Part shown: piece after piece, positions 11,701-25,101 of the stretch
How positions within the stretch are numbered: the stretch's first letter is position 1
How the letters are laid out: each line of letters begins with the position of its first letter
NCBI GenBank assembly: GCA_047495785.1
Contig: JBLDXI010000021.1
Location: 744,001-808,000 of the forward strand
Source: Lepidodermella squamata
Taxonomy: Eukaryota; Gastrotricha
Length of the DNA: 64,000 nt
Direction: 5' to 3'
The notes under the pieces: generated by a model
Databases searched by the model: none
Told to the model about the DNA's origin: nothing
What the model saw: the letters and a program-made list of their open reading frames with translations, nothing else
Made by a program: the position numbers and the translations under genes

Positions 11701-11991
11701 CATTTCTAGGTTACCCAGTTGACTACGAGGAATCCGAAAGCGAGGATTCTGACGACGATGATGTCAAACCTCAGCTAATACCCGTCCTGCATCCTTCAAG
11801 TAGCGAAAGTGATGGCGATGACTCGGATGAAGCGCCTCGTGTGATGATAGGTAACAACAACGCTGAATCAAGTCCACCTTGATGATATTTAATTTTTTCT
11901 AGCCAACAACTACTACTACGTCACCGAATCAGAAAGTTCCGGCGACAGCGAATTCGGCGATGCCAGCAGCGATGAAGATAGCGATTACTGA
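8765..11991 (+). CDS. CHFR-derived RING protein with long acidic tail (CHFR-C)
   Basis: Third tandem member, reduced in domains. Exons 8765-9041, 9099-9368, 9420-9737, 9799-9924, 11710-11850 and 11903-11991 sum to 1221 nt, 406 aa. Residues about 1-65 are low-complexity. The RING (CSICTEIFHDPCNLSPC, then CPHC) is split by an intron at the same Gly codon as in CHFR-A and CHFR-B, and is followed by the family segment HPDRRRSAEELALLDSQNTI. There is no FHA domain before it and no Cys-rich or PBZ region after it. Instead about 240 residues rich in Asp, Glu and Ser follow (for example SSSSESDDSDEA), full of likely CK2 sites. Exons 4 and 5 look like copies of each other. Ligase activity is plausible from the intact RING; phosphopeptide and poly(ADP-ribose) binding should be lost. 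Confidence 0.83.
9925..11709 (+). other. Long intron of CHFR-C with unidentified insert
   Basis: This 1785-nt intron is about thirty times the local norm. It contains minus-strand open frames at 10876-10394 and 10366-10115 with protein-like composition (for example KKADWKCFQNLL), which might be remnants of a retroelement. No catalytic motif, terminal repeat or target duplication was recognised. The rest (10980-11700) is AT-rich without structure that I can see. Confidence 0.35.
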
Positions 11992-12458
11992 ATTCCAAAA
12001 CTCTTTGCTCCTTTTTACATTCCGGATATTTTCTAATAATACGGTGCCTCTGTCTATCCTTCAAAAACTCGCTGAAGTACTGTATTACTGCTGCTTTGTG
12101 TATGTCAAAAGCGATCAAGGTGCGTAAAATCAATGCGCTCTCCTTTCTTTGTTGCGTATAGTAACTTTGTATACAAAATTTGAATGAGATGAAACTCCTT
12201 GTCCATTGCTCAATAATGCTGAAAAAATAGAATACTCTGATAATGATATTATAGTTTCCAAACGTTTTTGCGGCAACTTCCCGATGTTGATAGTTTTGAA
12301 AAACTGACCATCTTTCATTTTTTGAAATAAAAGTAAACGAAGCCCGAGTTCAATTTTACTCGTCGTTATTTTATATAAATAAAAAAATCAATTTGAGCGT
12401 AAAAAATTGGGCTGATGCTGGGAGCAGAGTAATTATGCGGTCAATATTCCAATGTAAA
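11992..12458. other. Convergent 3' ends of CHFR-C and the LHFPL-like gene
   Basis: No gene is seen. An AATAAA at 12326-12331 could serve CHFR-C. The segment lies between two stop codons facing each other, so it should be shared 3' UTR sequence. Confidence 0.5.
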
Positions 12459-14122
12459 TCAAAGTTCAGCTAATTTTAAATCGCCGAGGGTATCTGGTTC
12501 TGTTACAACGAAATGCGATAGAATCGGCAGAAATACGACGATGAGCGAATTCATGGCAGCGAGAACAAATGCCCAGCCGAAGTGGCATTCCGAGGGTTGA
12601 GCCGTAGTTGTTGAGGTGGACGGGTGAATGATATCTCCGGTCGCAAAATCAATGAAAGCCTCAGCGCTGATCTCAGGAATCGCTGGCGACGTGCTCGGCG
12701 GCAGGGTCGACGCGAAAATCGGCGGCGGAAAATCAACCTTAATCGAGCGATCGGGACAAAAAGTCGCCGCAGTATTTGAAGTCACTGAAATAATTTGTTA
12801 TTAAGTTGGAAAATTATATTGATATCAATAAGACTTACTGACTGCGGGAAATACGGCGATCGCCAGTACGAAGAGTCCCACTGAGGATACAAATTAAAAG
12901 CACATCGATGAGTGAAAAATTGTTTACTTGACCCGGGGTTTACAAGCCGAAGATTATTGGCACCTATAATTCCGTCTGAGTGCTAATCATAATAATATTG
13001 GCAAATAACCAATAATAATAATGGCGCAGTTTGTTGTTGTTGATCGTTACACGTCTCATTTCCGGGCAAATATTCGTACCCGGCGTTATTTTTACATTAT
13101 TATTGCGGTTGTAAATAAGGCGTGACCGTAACAATGCGAAATGCCCCAATATATTGTTAATTATATCGCCGATAGTTGTTGATGTTCATAATTTGGCGCG
13201 CCGCGGTGGGATAAAAGCTGCATCATTAGCACCTGGTCGTTGTAGGTATAGGTGCATTTGTAAGAATAGCGGCTAATCCAACCGTATAAACGATCCTATT
13301 TGCTGAGTCTACCTTAATCCGTCTGACCTGTCATTTTGGTATTAGCCCGTGAAAGCCTTTTCGACTGACTCTGGCAAACGAAATGGAGCAAGGTAAACTT
13401 ACAAGCTGCTAGCTGAACCAGGCCAGCAATCCGACACAGCCGACGGACATTCAAATCGAATTCGTTAAGGAACATTAAAACGACAGCAACAATAGCCGCT
13501 AAAAAATAATGAAAAAATAAATAAAAAATCGATCGATAATTTAAATAAAAAAATACCTAGACAAAGTAAGGATGTTCCAATCGCATAGAAAACTCCAACG
13601 ACTTTCCAAGCGGCTTCGCTCGTGAAAATATCCGAGAAGTGGAAATAAGTTCCGAACATCGAGCCGCAAGACGTCATTGTTACAAACGCGGTTGAATGCT
13701 GCTCTGTTGTTTGTGCCAAATGAACTGGTTTGAAAGTAGCCGTTTGATTGGCAAGTTCTGAGGCGTTGTAAGTTCCGGCTGGGAGAACTAAACTTCCATT
13801 CGGCGGATTTCCGATAACTTCGAAGCCTCCACCATCCACAACTATGACGTCAACTATAGCCCCGGTTAGAGGGTCTAACCAGGGTGAAGACGATTCCGGC
13901 GTTGAGAGATCGCCGTTATAAACACAGAATCCATATAACCCTGAAAAAAAACTATTTATAATGAAGTATTTGAATAAGCTGAAAAATCTTACCAAACGAT
14001 TTTCGAGCAACGTGATTTACGACCCAAAATGGTTGCATGAATGCGAAAATCGCAGCCGTCGCGCACAAAATTGATACCGTGACCCATATGACCAAGGTTA
14101 AAGACCATAAGGTGAATGCCAT
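12459..14122 (-). CDS. LHFPL-family tetraspan membrane protein
   Basis: Five exons on the minus strand (14122-13993, 13940-13557, 13498-13403, 12880-12839, 12784-12459) give 978 nt, 325 aa. The ATG at 14122 was chosen over an in-frame ATG at 14140 because the hydrophobic segment starts at once, as in the family. Transmembrane segments are at roughly residues 5-30, 135-158, 178-205 and 265-290. Family features include FMQPFWVV at the end of helix 1, a large first extracellular loop with a CGSMFGTYF-like block (vertebrate LHFPL: CGxYxxF), and CHFGWAF before helix 4 (compare LHFPL2 CSLGWAF). LHFPL proteins are tetraspan partners of channels and receptors, LHFPL5 in hair-cell mechanotransduction. 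Which paralogue this equals is unclear; LHFPL2 looks nearest. The C-terminal luminal loop is unusually long and Pro/Ser/Thr-rich. Confidence 0.75.
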
Positions 14123-16336
14123 GTTTTTGATTAATTGCAATAATTAATTCTAAATTAACGAAGAAGAGGTGAATAATAATTTTCACACTTTCAAAAGTGC
14201 GCGCACAATAAAAAATTAGCAGACGCCTCTTGATGAGGAGTAATTTGTTGGCAAATAGCTGCTGCTATATACGGCTTAAAACTATTTAATCCGCAGCTTT
14301 TATATTTAAAAGATACAGACTCTCTCTCGCTAAAAGAAGTTGTATGGCGTCGCTATGCTATTAATGCGATTTTAACGAGAGACGGCCGCGCTTCTGAGAA
14401 AGCGCGCGCAAAAATTACTAAACTGTAGTGGTACCTACAGCGCGAGGCGTGTTGTATGAACATTACGGCTACAAAACACAGCGCGCAGTGAGTAAAAATT
14501 ATAAATAAGTATACAGAGTATTTATATCGCACTCACGCGAAATACATAGGCGTCGCCGTTTTGTTGGTTTTCTGGTGCCAGCACCGGCCTTGCATTTGTC
14601 ACGTCCGAGGCGCGTCTCATTCGGAAAACAGTAGTTAATAACGGCTTGCTGTAAAAAGCGACGCTACTGTTTGCGCCGCTAGTAACAGATAAATCGAGTG
14701 CGCTCGGAGTTTCGACACAAGTCAAACAACACGGTGTTGACGATGATGATGATGATGAACGCAAAATCAGAGCGCGCCCTGCTAATTAAAGTGCGCTGAT
14801 AATTCGAGTGTGACTGCGCCTTGGCACATCCTTATTAGCAATATATTGTAAGTTGTGATGATGTATGCTGTTCGGGATTACAAATCGCGATTATTTATCA
14901 TAAACGCGTGCTGAATATATAACTCCAGGGGTCTCGAATCGATTGCTGATAATGATGCAGATATAGAAGAATAAGATAGGAAAACAACAAATAAATTTAG
15001 TGCGTTTGACCACAGTTCCTATGAACGCTAATATAATGCACAAAAGCTGCGGAAAAATAGCGATCTCGTGTCGTCGTTGAGAGGCCCCGTGTCGTCTGCG
15101 CCCGGGCAATATCACATATAAAATTGTTGACAGAGCTCTCGACAGTTCTATGTCACTTTGTTTGTGCGCGGTCGCACAGTTTCAACCGCAATGATCTCTT
15201 GCACTTTAGCGATGGCCCCGCGCGCGCTGATGATCGGTCGGCAAACAAAAACGCCCACACTTTACAGGCAAAAAGCGAGACAATGCGGGAAGCCACCATC
15301 AGGCCCTAGCTATTTATTGTTATTACTAGCTGGGCTATTATCCGCCACATTTACCCGCATATACGCGCTCAGGTATACATGGGCTAATTAAACGACGCGC
15401 GCTGGTACCGGCTGAAGGCGTCATTGCAAAACATCATGAACTCTCGCGTATAAAACACGGCACATGTGCCCCTGAGCGAAATATGGATAATAATAATAAT
15501 AATTAATTCAAGTTACGAAGTATTCGAAATAAAATGCCACTGGCACTAAGGCTCGCTCTCACATTGACCCTGACACCATCTCACTCGCATCTAGTTTATA
15601 GATAAATAACAAAAAATAGGTAAGTGATAATGGCCGCCGTGGGCAAGAAGCGGAAATGCGAGCGCGCTCATCATCATCTACCAACCTGCAATAAAACGAG
15701 CCGCTGCTGTTGTTGCGCGTGTTCGGGAAATGATTATATCAACAGTACCCTTACTATGCCCACCTTAAAACGCGCTGGGATTAAAAGGGGCCGGGCGGCG
15801 CTTGCTTGTCTGGTAACCTGTCTGAGAGTGATAAACACGGCTAGGGCCAATAGCGCACAGATATAGCATGGAATAAGGCGAAACGAAAATAATAACAACA
15901 CATTTTGTAGCGACTGCAGCAACATTTATCGCCTTCGGGCACCTGATGCAGTAACAAATAACAACAGCGTTAATGCGCATAAAATATTGCCATAAAACAT
16001 CAAAAGAGATTGAGACATGAATCAAACAAAAAATGGTAACAGTTTTATTGTTGCTCACGTTATAGGATATGGTATAACCAAGGATGAGTAATACAACGTA
16101 CCATTCACCAAACGTTTTCAAAGAAAAAATTTCGAAAAAACGTTCATGTTATTGCTGTCCGTGTATAATAATAATTTTGAAATATTAATAATCAATCAAA
16201 GGTATTGCCAGTAGGTAATAGCTGCCTCAGGCGATATATGATCGGGATCACAATAGGTTTGAGATTATAGGTATTTCGCTCATTAATTTTAGTTAATTTG
16301 TGTGTGGTCACTCTCAATTTCACTGAGATCATTATT
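14123..16336. other. Intergenic, upstream of the LHFPL-like gene
   Basis: No gene was recognised over 2.2 kb. The stretch has many GCGC-rich words, a short (GAT)n run near 14741-14757 and scattered ATA/TAA repeats. Short open frames on both strands lack family motifs or credible splice partners. It presumably holds the promoter of the minus-strand gene starting at 14122. Confidence 0.4.
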
Positions 16337-17474
16337 TTAGAGACAGATCAAGTGCTCATTCGAGCTTCTCTTGTTGTTGGATTGGAAGAGAGATGGCGGG
16401 GTAAGGAGTACGCTGCTCGTTCTAGCCGTATCTTCGGCTGATGCGTTTTCGGGTTTTCGTGTCTTCGATGCGATTTCGGCGCCAATTTTCTTCATTGCCG
16501 CTCGTATACGGCTGCGTTCAACATGAAGTGCCTAAAAATTCAGAGGTGGCGATGAATACAAAAAATACAAAAATTATTCCCTCACCTGTCTTTTCTCTGT
16601 AATTTCTTGAACGCTGCCTGAAATGGCGAGCACCTCTTCGCATCGTAGCTTGATCAGCTTGGCAAGCTGTTCCTGTCGCATTTGCTCGTCTTCACTGTCG
16701 ATCATTTCCATCGCCAAATTGTACTACAACAGCCAAATTAAATTATTAAACACCAAATTGAATTAAATATTCACCTTGACGAGCTTTTGCACGAGGGTTA
16801 GAACTTCGAGCGGTGGGTTGTCTTGCTTGATCAGCGATCTATCGATCAAGTTAAGATTTTCCAGTTTTCGAAGCTGAGCAACAATAGTGAAATGGTTCCA
16901 AGGCTGTAAAACACAATCATAGCTTCGAGTTTTGAATAAAGAAAACCGAATCGATTCTAGTTACTGTAGCTTGTTGACCTGAAACTAGCAGTTCAGTCCG
17001 GTATTGGTAGTATTGAGCTAGAGATGCGAAATTGATCGATTTTTGCGACAGCGACGACGCCTCGCTAGTGCTTCGAGTCATGCTACCATTCGAACTGTCG
17101 ACAGGCGATGGCAAAAACTGCGATGTTGACATGATAGGTTGTTGGCTGCGGCTATTGACAGTGTTCGATTGGTAGATGGCGTGACGCTGTGGGTAGTTGT
17201 GATTGTGCTGGTGGTTATGGAAATAGCCCGAATCCCCCGAGTCGCCTAGGTATAAGCTCGACATATCTCCGGTGTTGCATTGATGATCAGTCGTATCACC
17301 GGCCAAGTCCAGCGAGTTGTTCATTAAGGCGGACGGGCGGCCTCGGCTGTTGACGGGCGACGAGGCTAACAAAGGCGCCGGAAGCTCTGCTGGCTGGTCA
17401 CACGGCGACAGAGGCGACAGGAAAAACGTAGCCGACGGCGCTGCCGGCGGAGACCACAGCGATCTCGACGACAT
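16337..17474 (-). CDS. Unrecognised Ser-rich protein with C-terminal coiled coil
   Basis: Four exons (17474-16965, 16903-16775, 16723-16586, 16531-16337) join in phase to 972 nt, 323 aa. The ATG at 17474 begins MSSRSLWSPPAAPS; an in-frame upstream ATG at 17525 adds 17 residues and is less likely. Residues 1-150 are low complexity, rich in Ser, Pro, Asn and His, and contain the repeat-like LGDSGDSGYF. From about residue 155 the protein is helical: SINFASLAQYYQYRTELL, then a leucine-rich stretch, then charged heptads (EEVLAISGSVQEITEKRQAL) typical of a coiled coil. I do not recognise the family. The intact frame over four exons argues for a real gene. It lies between the LHFPL-like gene and tektin-1 on the same strand, with about 900 bp of intergenic DNA upstream. 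Confidence 0.6.
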
Positions 17475-18367
17475 TGCAGCTGTTTTCGTTCGTAATAAGT
17501 TGTTGTTTTTACAGCGGGAAATCAATAGTGAATTTTTGTTTATAAAATATGTTCACAATTTTTGTAGAAAATAAGTATAAATAATATAATAAATTAGTAA
17601 TGCGATAAATTAACGGCTAGGACCTTAATAATCAGTGACCAACTTAATTCCTAGTCGACGCTGAAAAAAGATTTCAACTTTTTCTAGAGCAGCATCATCC
17701 ATTTTTTGACAAAATCGCACTCATTGCAGCACGCGATTATCAAGGTCGTGTGCTTCTCGCGTGAAATCGCGCGTCCGATACGATTCTCACCTTCGTTACG
17801 TAACATCAACGTGGTACATGCATCGCGTTATCCTGGATGTCAAGTGTAACTCGAATGGAAAATCTTTTTTATTTTATTTCTCAATGAAAACTTGATTATC
17901 GTTAATATCAGTTTTGGTTATTTCGTGGCGACAATCATTTTGTTGCTGATCTTTGATTATAGTTGTATCGTGGTTTGATGAGATAAAATATCACTTTTTG
18001 ATAGAAGAATAAACTGAGTTTAGCTTGAACAAAAATAAAAACAGCAACCGAACATACGATGCGTAAAATATTTTCCACGTAGGTATGCCTTGCGTGTTAT
18101 TTTTCAGTCTCTACGTATCATCATCACATCACAGGGGCAAGGAGCGATTTTATGATATGACTACTTCCAACATTTTTACGCACAAAAGTGTTGCTACAAT
18201 TCTTACTCGAAAGGGATGAAAGGATGAAAATAATAAATGAAATAAAGTGACAAAAAAATAATACAACATTCAACGTTGTCGAGAACATTTCTTCCGATTT
18301 TTCCGCAGATAGCAACATCGAAAAGCCGTGTGATAAAATGTTTTCAGGAATAGGAGATCGTGATATT
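17475..18367. other. Intergenic between tektin-1 and the coiled-coil gene
   Basis: AT-rich sequence with no recognisable gene. It should contain the 3' UTR of tektin-1 and the promoter of the gene starting at 17474. Confidence 0.4.
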
Positions 18368-20297
<1,930 letters not shown>

Positions 20298-20897
20298 TGT
20301 GCTTATTCTAAATAAACATATGTATAACAGTCAATTCCATGTCGTATAGCATGATCATAATGATTTCAATACACACAAGCCACAGGTTGCAACAAATTAT
20401 AAAAATAAATGTTTCAGTGGAGTAAAGAATCGAAATAAATAGCATGAATCGTGAACCATGTCGGTACCCATTTTGGAGGCTTCAGTTAACCTGCGGTAGC
20501 CAAGGATTATTACACATAAATACAGCTTTTCGCGTTGCTAAGGTTTGAATGACAGTTTCTATGCAATAGAAAAATGTTGTTACAAAATTTAATAACGTTT
20601 GAAAATCAAAATAAAATGTCAATTTGGTTTATCAGTGAAAAATAAGAAGTTGCAGATTTTTTTTGTAGTATAGCTTTCGCCGCTCAAGGAATCGTTTTCT
20701 CCTGCTGGAACTTGAACATCCTGTAAACGGCCGCGGCTTAATTCTGCAGCGTTTCGGTGGCACCCTCTTCTCCGAGACCCGGGACGAACTTCTGAAAGCA
20801 CTGTTAAAATTATATGTTCACCACCTATTATATCATCTGTTAAATTGGATTTCTTTATCAGGTATACCTTTTTATCAGATTGAGTTTAGCTAGAAGC
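20298..20897. other. Divergent promoter region between tektin-1 and PEX12
   Basis: About 600 bp between two outward-facing start codons. A GC-richer block at 20690-20795 stands out and can be read on the minus strand as a short exon-like frame (QKFVPGLGEEG then a stop), but no partner exon was found. No TATA box or other named element is evident. Confidence 0.35.
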
Positions 20898-22042
20898 ATG
20901 GATGCTAAAGTAGCATTGACTAATGTAACTGAGTTGCCCAACATATTTGACATTATATCTGCCGAAAGTGTCACTGGAGAACTTATTCCTTTTGTTTCAA
21001 AGCTATTAAATGCAAGTAGTGGCTTAAATCTATAAAATACTTATTGAGCGGCTGTATTATTTTTCAGGTGTTGTCTTCGAGATACACCGCTTATGGAAAC
21101 TTCGTCAAGAAGAATATCGATGAGATAGTGTTTTGCCTCAACCTTCTCGTAGAAGCCCGCTATTTATTCAAACACAGTAGGTTGCTGAGATTCTAATTGT
21201 TTGCGGCTGAGTTTTGTCATTCAAGATTCTTCCCTTGGTGAGCACTTTTACGAACTAGTGCGCGTGAATAAGGGGAGTGGAACCGGTCTTAGTGGTTCCT
21301 CCAAAGTCAGATCTTTGATTATCCTGGTATAATCGCTTCTTATCTGAGATTTGAATGGCTAAATGCTGAATATATTTTATCCCAGGTTGTAATTCCTTAT
21401 ATTCACCAAAAGCTCTCCAAGTTTTACAACGATGTGATCGCCGCGCTAACCGCTTTTCAACGAAGAGCAGCCCCGGGTGCTAATCAACCTGCCTCCGCCG
21501 AAGTGCTACGCTTTTACATAAATTTTTCAAATCGTGTTCGAATGATTTATGATGCTATCGAATTCGCTCTCAAAGCAATGTATTTGTTGAAATACGCCGA
21601 GGCACCTTCGATTTGGTTATACCTTGCCGGTGTCCGACTTAGAAAAACATCTATTGCCCCTACAGGAGGGGATAGCTCAGGAATGTTTTCCGCTATTTTT
21701 GGTCGACCCTTTTCTGACTTATTTACTCGGTTTTTTGGCGTCGCACTGTTTGGGCTTCGTGTAGCCAGCGTTTGGTCTCAACAGCAAGACGAAAGGCAGC
21801 GGAACGAAGCTGTTTCTCTGGTTGACACGCAACGAAATGTGAAGCCTCCAAAGAAAGATGATCAATTCAAAAATTCTGCTTGCCCTTTGTGCAATGGCGA
21901 GCTTGTGACACCCACTGTCGTGCCTGCCTGCGGTTTAGCTTTCTGCTTCAAGTGTATTTACAAATACGTCATCGATAACGGATGTTGCCCGATCACCAAA
22001 ATACCAACTGCGCCAAAAGATTTGGTGAAACTGTTTTTGTAG
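20898..22042 (+). CDS. pex12: Peroxin-12 (PEX12), peroxisomal RING ligase subunit
   Basis: PEX12 forms, with PEX2 and PEX10, the peroxisomal membrane ubiquitin-ligase channel that recycles the import receptor PEX5. Exons 20898-21011, 21068-21176, 21226-21326 and 21386-22042 give 981 nt, 326 aa. The N-terminal part has LPNIFDIISAESVTGELIPF, comparable with vertebrate [20 protein letters not shown]; the middle has the membrane segments (IWLYLAGVRLRKTS). The C-terminal degenerate RING reads CPLC, then CGLAFCFKCIYKYV, CCPIT and the family ending LVKLFL. As in other PEX12 proteins several zinc ligands are missing. The first intron appears to be GC-AG (GCAAGT donor at 21012), the only choice that keeps the frame and the homology. 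The ATG is the first in frame. The myosin gene starts only 83 nt downstream. Confidence 0.9.
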
Positions 22043-22125
22043 CTTGCCAAAATCAGGCCATCAGTTTCATCGACAATATGATATTGATTATTTTGACTTC
22101 ATTTATTGTTCTTCATTCTAGACTG
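22043..22125 (+). promoter_or_regulatory. Candidate trans-splice acceptor between PEX12 and myosin
   Basis: Only 83 nt separate the PEX12 stop from the myosin ATG. The stretch ends in a pyrimidine-rich tract and AG (TTGTTCTTCATTCTAG, AG at 22120-22121), four bases before the ATG at 22126. No upstream exon for a cis intron fits in the gap. This is what an operon gene with a spliced leader looks like; transcript data are needed to confirm it. Confidence 0.5.
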
Positions 22126-24941
22126 ATGACTTGCAATTTAAGTTTATTTGACACTAGTCTGGAAAAGGTGGTCGAATGTCTGGAGAAACGATATTCGAAT
22201 TTTCTCGGTCCGAAAATCTACACGAATTTCGGCAGCATTTTAGTTGCTGTCAATCCTATTTTCTTGTCCAGTGAAGAGTACGCTGGCCTTTATGGACCTA
22301 GCGCTCTTTCCAACAGCAATGATGCCCATATTTTCGCCATAGCAAAACGGGCCTTGGATATGATTCGCCCAGGTTCGCAAGAAACCGTGGTTGTTATTGG
22401 CGATAGCGGCAGCGGGAAAACTGTCACTGTCGGCCATGTTTTGGATTATTTGACCGCCAACTCACGCTCGGTTAGCTGAAATTACGGTTGCAGATTCGTT
22501 CATTGATATTTTTTGTTTTTAGCCGATTTGCGAAACGTTCTATCAAAAAATCTTGAAGGCGTCGCACCTGATGGAACTTTTTGCTAACGCTCAAACTTGT
22601 CTCAACACGAATAGCTCTCGTTTCGGGAAACTCATCTCGCTGGTCTACAACTGCGGGCCTGTCCCTCAATTAGTTGGCGCAGAAGTGGAAGCTTTTTTAC
22701 TCGAAAAATCACGCGTAACGTCGACCCCAGAGCCTGAAGGCTGCGGAGAAAACTTCCACATTTTACGATTGCTTGTTTCGAAATTGGAGGATCCGGCATT
22801 GTTCGAGCGAGTATTCGGATTTCGGCGTCAAAAATTGGTATCTGGCGAATTTTCATTCAGAGTTGCGCCTTTCTGTCCAAATTTAACGGAGAAATGCTTT
22901 TCTTTCGATCGAGCTCGCCATTTGCTGCAAATCTTCGGATGCGACGAGGAAACGCAAGCCGAGATATTTAAAACTCTCTCAGTCATTCTTCATCTTTGTA
23001 ATTTGGAATTCATTTCTCGCGACGAATCGATGGGATGCGAAATTGCCTATCATTTGCCAAATGTTCATACCTCTGTCTTGTCCCTCCTTTCCCTATTGGG
23101 AATATCCGATTGCCGAGAAATTCAACAGGCTTTGACTACGAAACCAGTGTCAGCTTTATCAGCTCGAAGGCAGAGTGTTTATCGTAAACCGTGCGGAGTT
23201 GGAGAATCCGAAGGGCGACGAAATTCACTGGCTCGTCTTCTTTACTCGCAACTTTTCGAATTTGTCATGCAAAAGATTTGCTCATCAGTTGCCGCAAAGT
23301 CGTCGAACGCAGGAAAGGAATCGCGAATTTCCGTCCTTGACATTTTTGGGTTCGAAAATTTCGAAAGAACTCACAACGATTTCGAGCAGTTATGCATAAA
23401 CTTTTGCAATGAGAAAATTCAGCAGAATTTTGCTCGCATTTGCATAAGTGATGTTAGGAAAGAATTAACTGCTGAAGGCTTGTCGCAAGATTCTGGCGAG
23501 TCCAGCTACTCCGAGAACGATTCAGTCATTGCGCTATTCGAAGCGTCACCCTCGGGTATTTTCTGCATTTTGGACGAGAAATGCCGTTTAAATAGGACAG
23601 GAATCGCCTCTCCGAAATTGGCACCGATCGCATTAATGAGTGGCAAAATGACAAAATCAGTGGCCAACACATCGCCATCTCTTCAATCAAGTGATGATTT
23701 CTACCAGACCTTATACCACAATTTTCGATCCGGTTGCAACAAAAAGATCAAGCTTTCAACTGTCTCTCAACAGTGCCAATTCACGATATGTCATTACGCT
23801 GGCCCGGTTGTGTATTCTTGTGAGAATTTTGTCGATAAGTCAAGGGTAAGACTTGTTATAATTATTGTTGATAAATTTTCTCAATTCAATGTTTAAGGAT
23901 GATGTTTCTCCTGATTTAGTCGCCTTTTTCTCGCTCAATGTGAAAAATTCCTTCGTTTCTTCACTGCTGAGTGCGAAGGCCAAATCAGAAACAGTGAATA
24001 AAGCGACTCCATTAACACCTCAATCGACCAATAGCGACGCGATAACTGTTCGAAAGCGCAGCCTAGCTGCAAAATATCGATCGGCGACCACTCAACTCGT
24101 CAATTTTCTCAACAATTCGACAAATGTTCACTATGTCCGTTGCATCCGGCCTAATGACAAGCCAGCAAGTGTTGAGAGGAGTGTCGCGGATCGTTCCTTC
24201 TCCGCGGAGCACGTTTCAGCTCAACTAGCCAGCGCTGGTCTTGTCGACGTTCTTCGCCTAGCAAATGCGACTGGGAAATTGACGCGCCGCCTGTCTTATC
24301 GAGCGTTTGCTAACGGCTTTTCGCAGCTTTTCAATGTTTTCAACGTCGATTTTGAGCCGGGTGTTGACGTGGAAGAAGCTGAGGATAAAGAAAACTTGAA
24401 TAAGGTGGAGAAAATTGTGGTAATCCCCGACGAAAATCTGAAGCGGCAAGTTCGTAAATTCTGTGATATTTTCGCCCTTCAACCGAATGACGAATTGTTT
24501 TTCGGCAAAAGCAAATTGTTTCTCAGTGATCAATTGCTTTCGTTTTTCCGACGCCTCCTTCTATTCGTTCAAAGGTCTGCCGCCTTGAAACTTCAACGAA
24601 ATTTCAGGAAGTCACTTGAAAGGAAAAGGCTGAAGACCCAGATGGATTTGAAGAAAAACTGCGATTTCGTTGACATTCCAGTTGAAGCTAATCACGACGA
24701 AGTATTTGAAGATTTGTTGCCGCCTCCTCTTGTTTACAGCTCATCTTACGTGCCTGATTTTTCTTCGTTTTTCATCGGCGATGGAATAATCTCAAGACGG
24801 CGCCATTTTTTGACGTCCAACGGCCAAGCTAGCGGGCTTTTTTGGTTCCATGTCAGGCCGAATCCGTTGCTTCCGAAAGCTCATGTTGTCAATTCAAAAC
24901 TTTTCTTCCAACGCTCCAGCGTCACTGACTGCCTCGATTAG
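22126..24941 (+). CDS. Unconventional myosin, class XIX-like
   Basis: Actin-based motor. Exons 22126-22470, 22523-23845 and 23898-24941 total 2712 nt, 903 aa. The P-loop is GDSGSGKT (residues 92-99; usual GESGAGKT), switch I NTNSSRFGK, switch II DIFGFENF (about 388), then FEQLCINFCNEKIQQNF and VHYVRCIRPN near the end of the motor. One IQ-like helix follows (ALKLQRNFRKSLERKR, about 782) and then a tail of about 110 residues. There is no SH3-like N-terminal domain, long coiled coil, FERM or TH1 domain. Resemblance to vertebrate MYO19, the mitochondrial myosin, is seen in YRKPCGVGESEGRR (MYO19 FRKPCARAECDTRR), in CRLNR and in the short tail with basic and aromatic residues. The class call is moderate; the motor assignment is certain. 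Confidence 0.85.
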
Positions 24942-25079
24942 TAATCGTGTTTTTTCATCTTTCATAATTTTTGACTTTCATTTTTCTACATGCATGAGGT
25001 TGTTGCCTGTTTTTACCCGTGATATTACAACAAGCTTTGTTGTTGCTTTGTTTTCTAAAATTTATCGCGTTTCTTTGAT

Positions 25080-25101
25080 AGGTATTTTATTATTGAGTAA
25101 C
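25080..25101 (+). promoter_or_regulatory. Candidate trans-splice acceptor before the hnRNP gene
   Basis: AG at 25080-25081 follows CGCGTTTCTTTGAT and lies 20 nt before the hnRNP F/H ATG. The myosin stop is only 160 nt upstream on the same strand. It could also be an ordinary 5' UTR intron acceptor. Confidence 0.35.

Noticed and set aside
15624-15866. 80-codon frame rich in Cys, Arg and His
   Set aside because: Composition follows the GCGC/GCC-rich local DNA; no domain, no start context and no splice partner.
20619-20801. Exon-like minus-strand block between tektin-1 and PEX12 (QKFVPGLGEEG, then stop)
   Set aside because: A credible acceptor precedes it, but no partner exon could be found on either side and PEX12 occupies the upstream space on the other strand. 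Too weak to call a gene or pseudogene.
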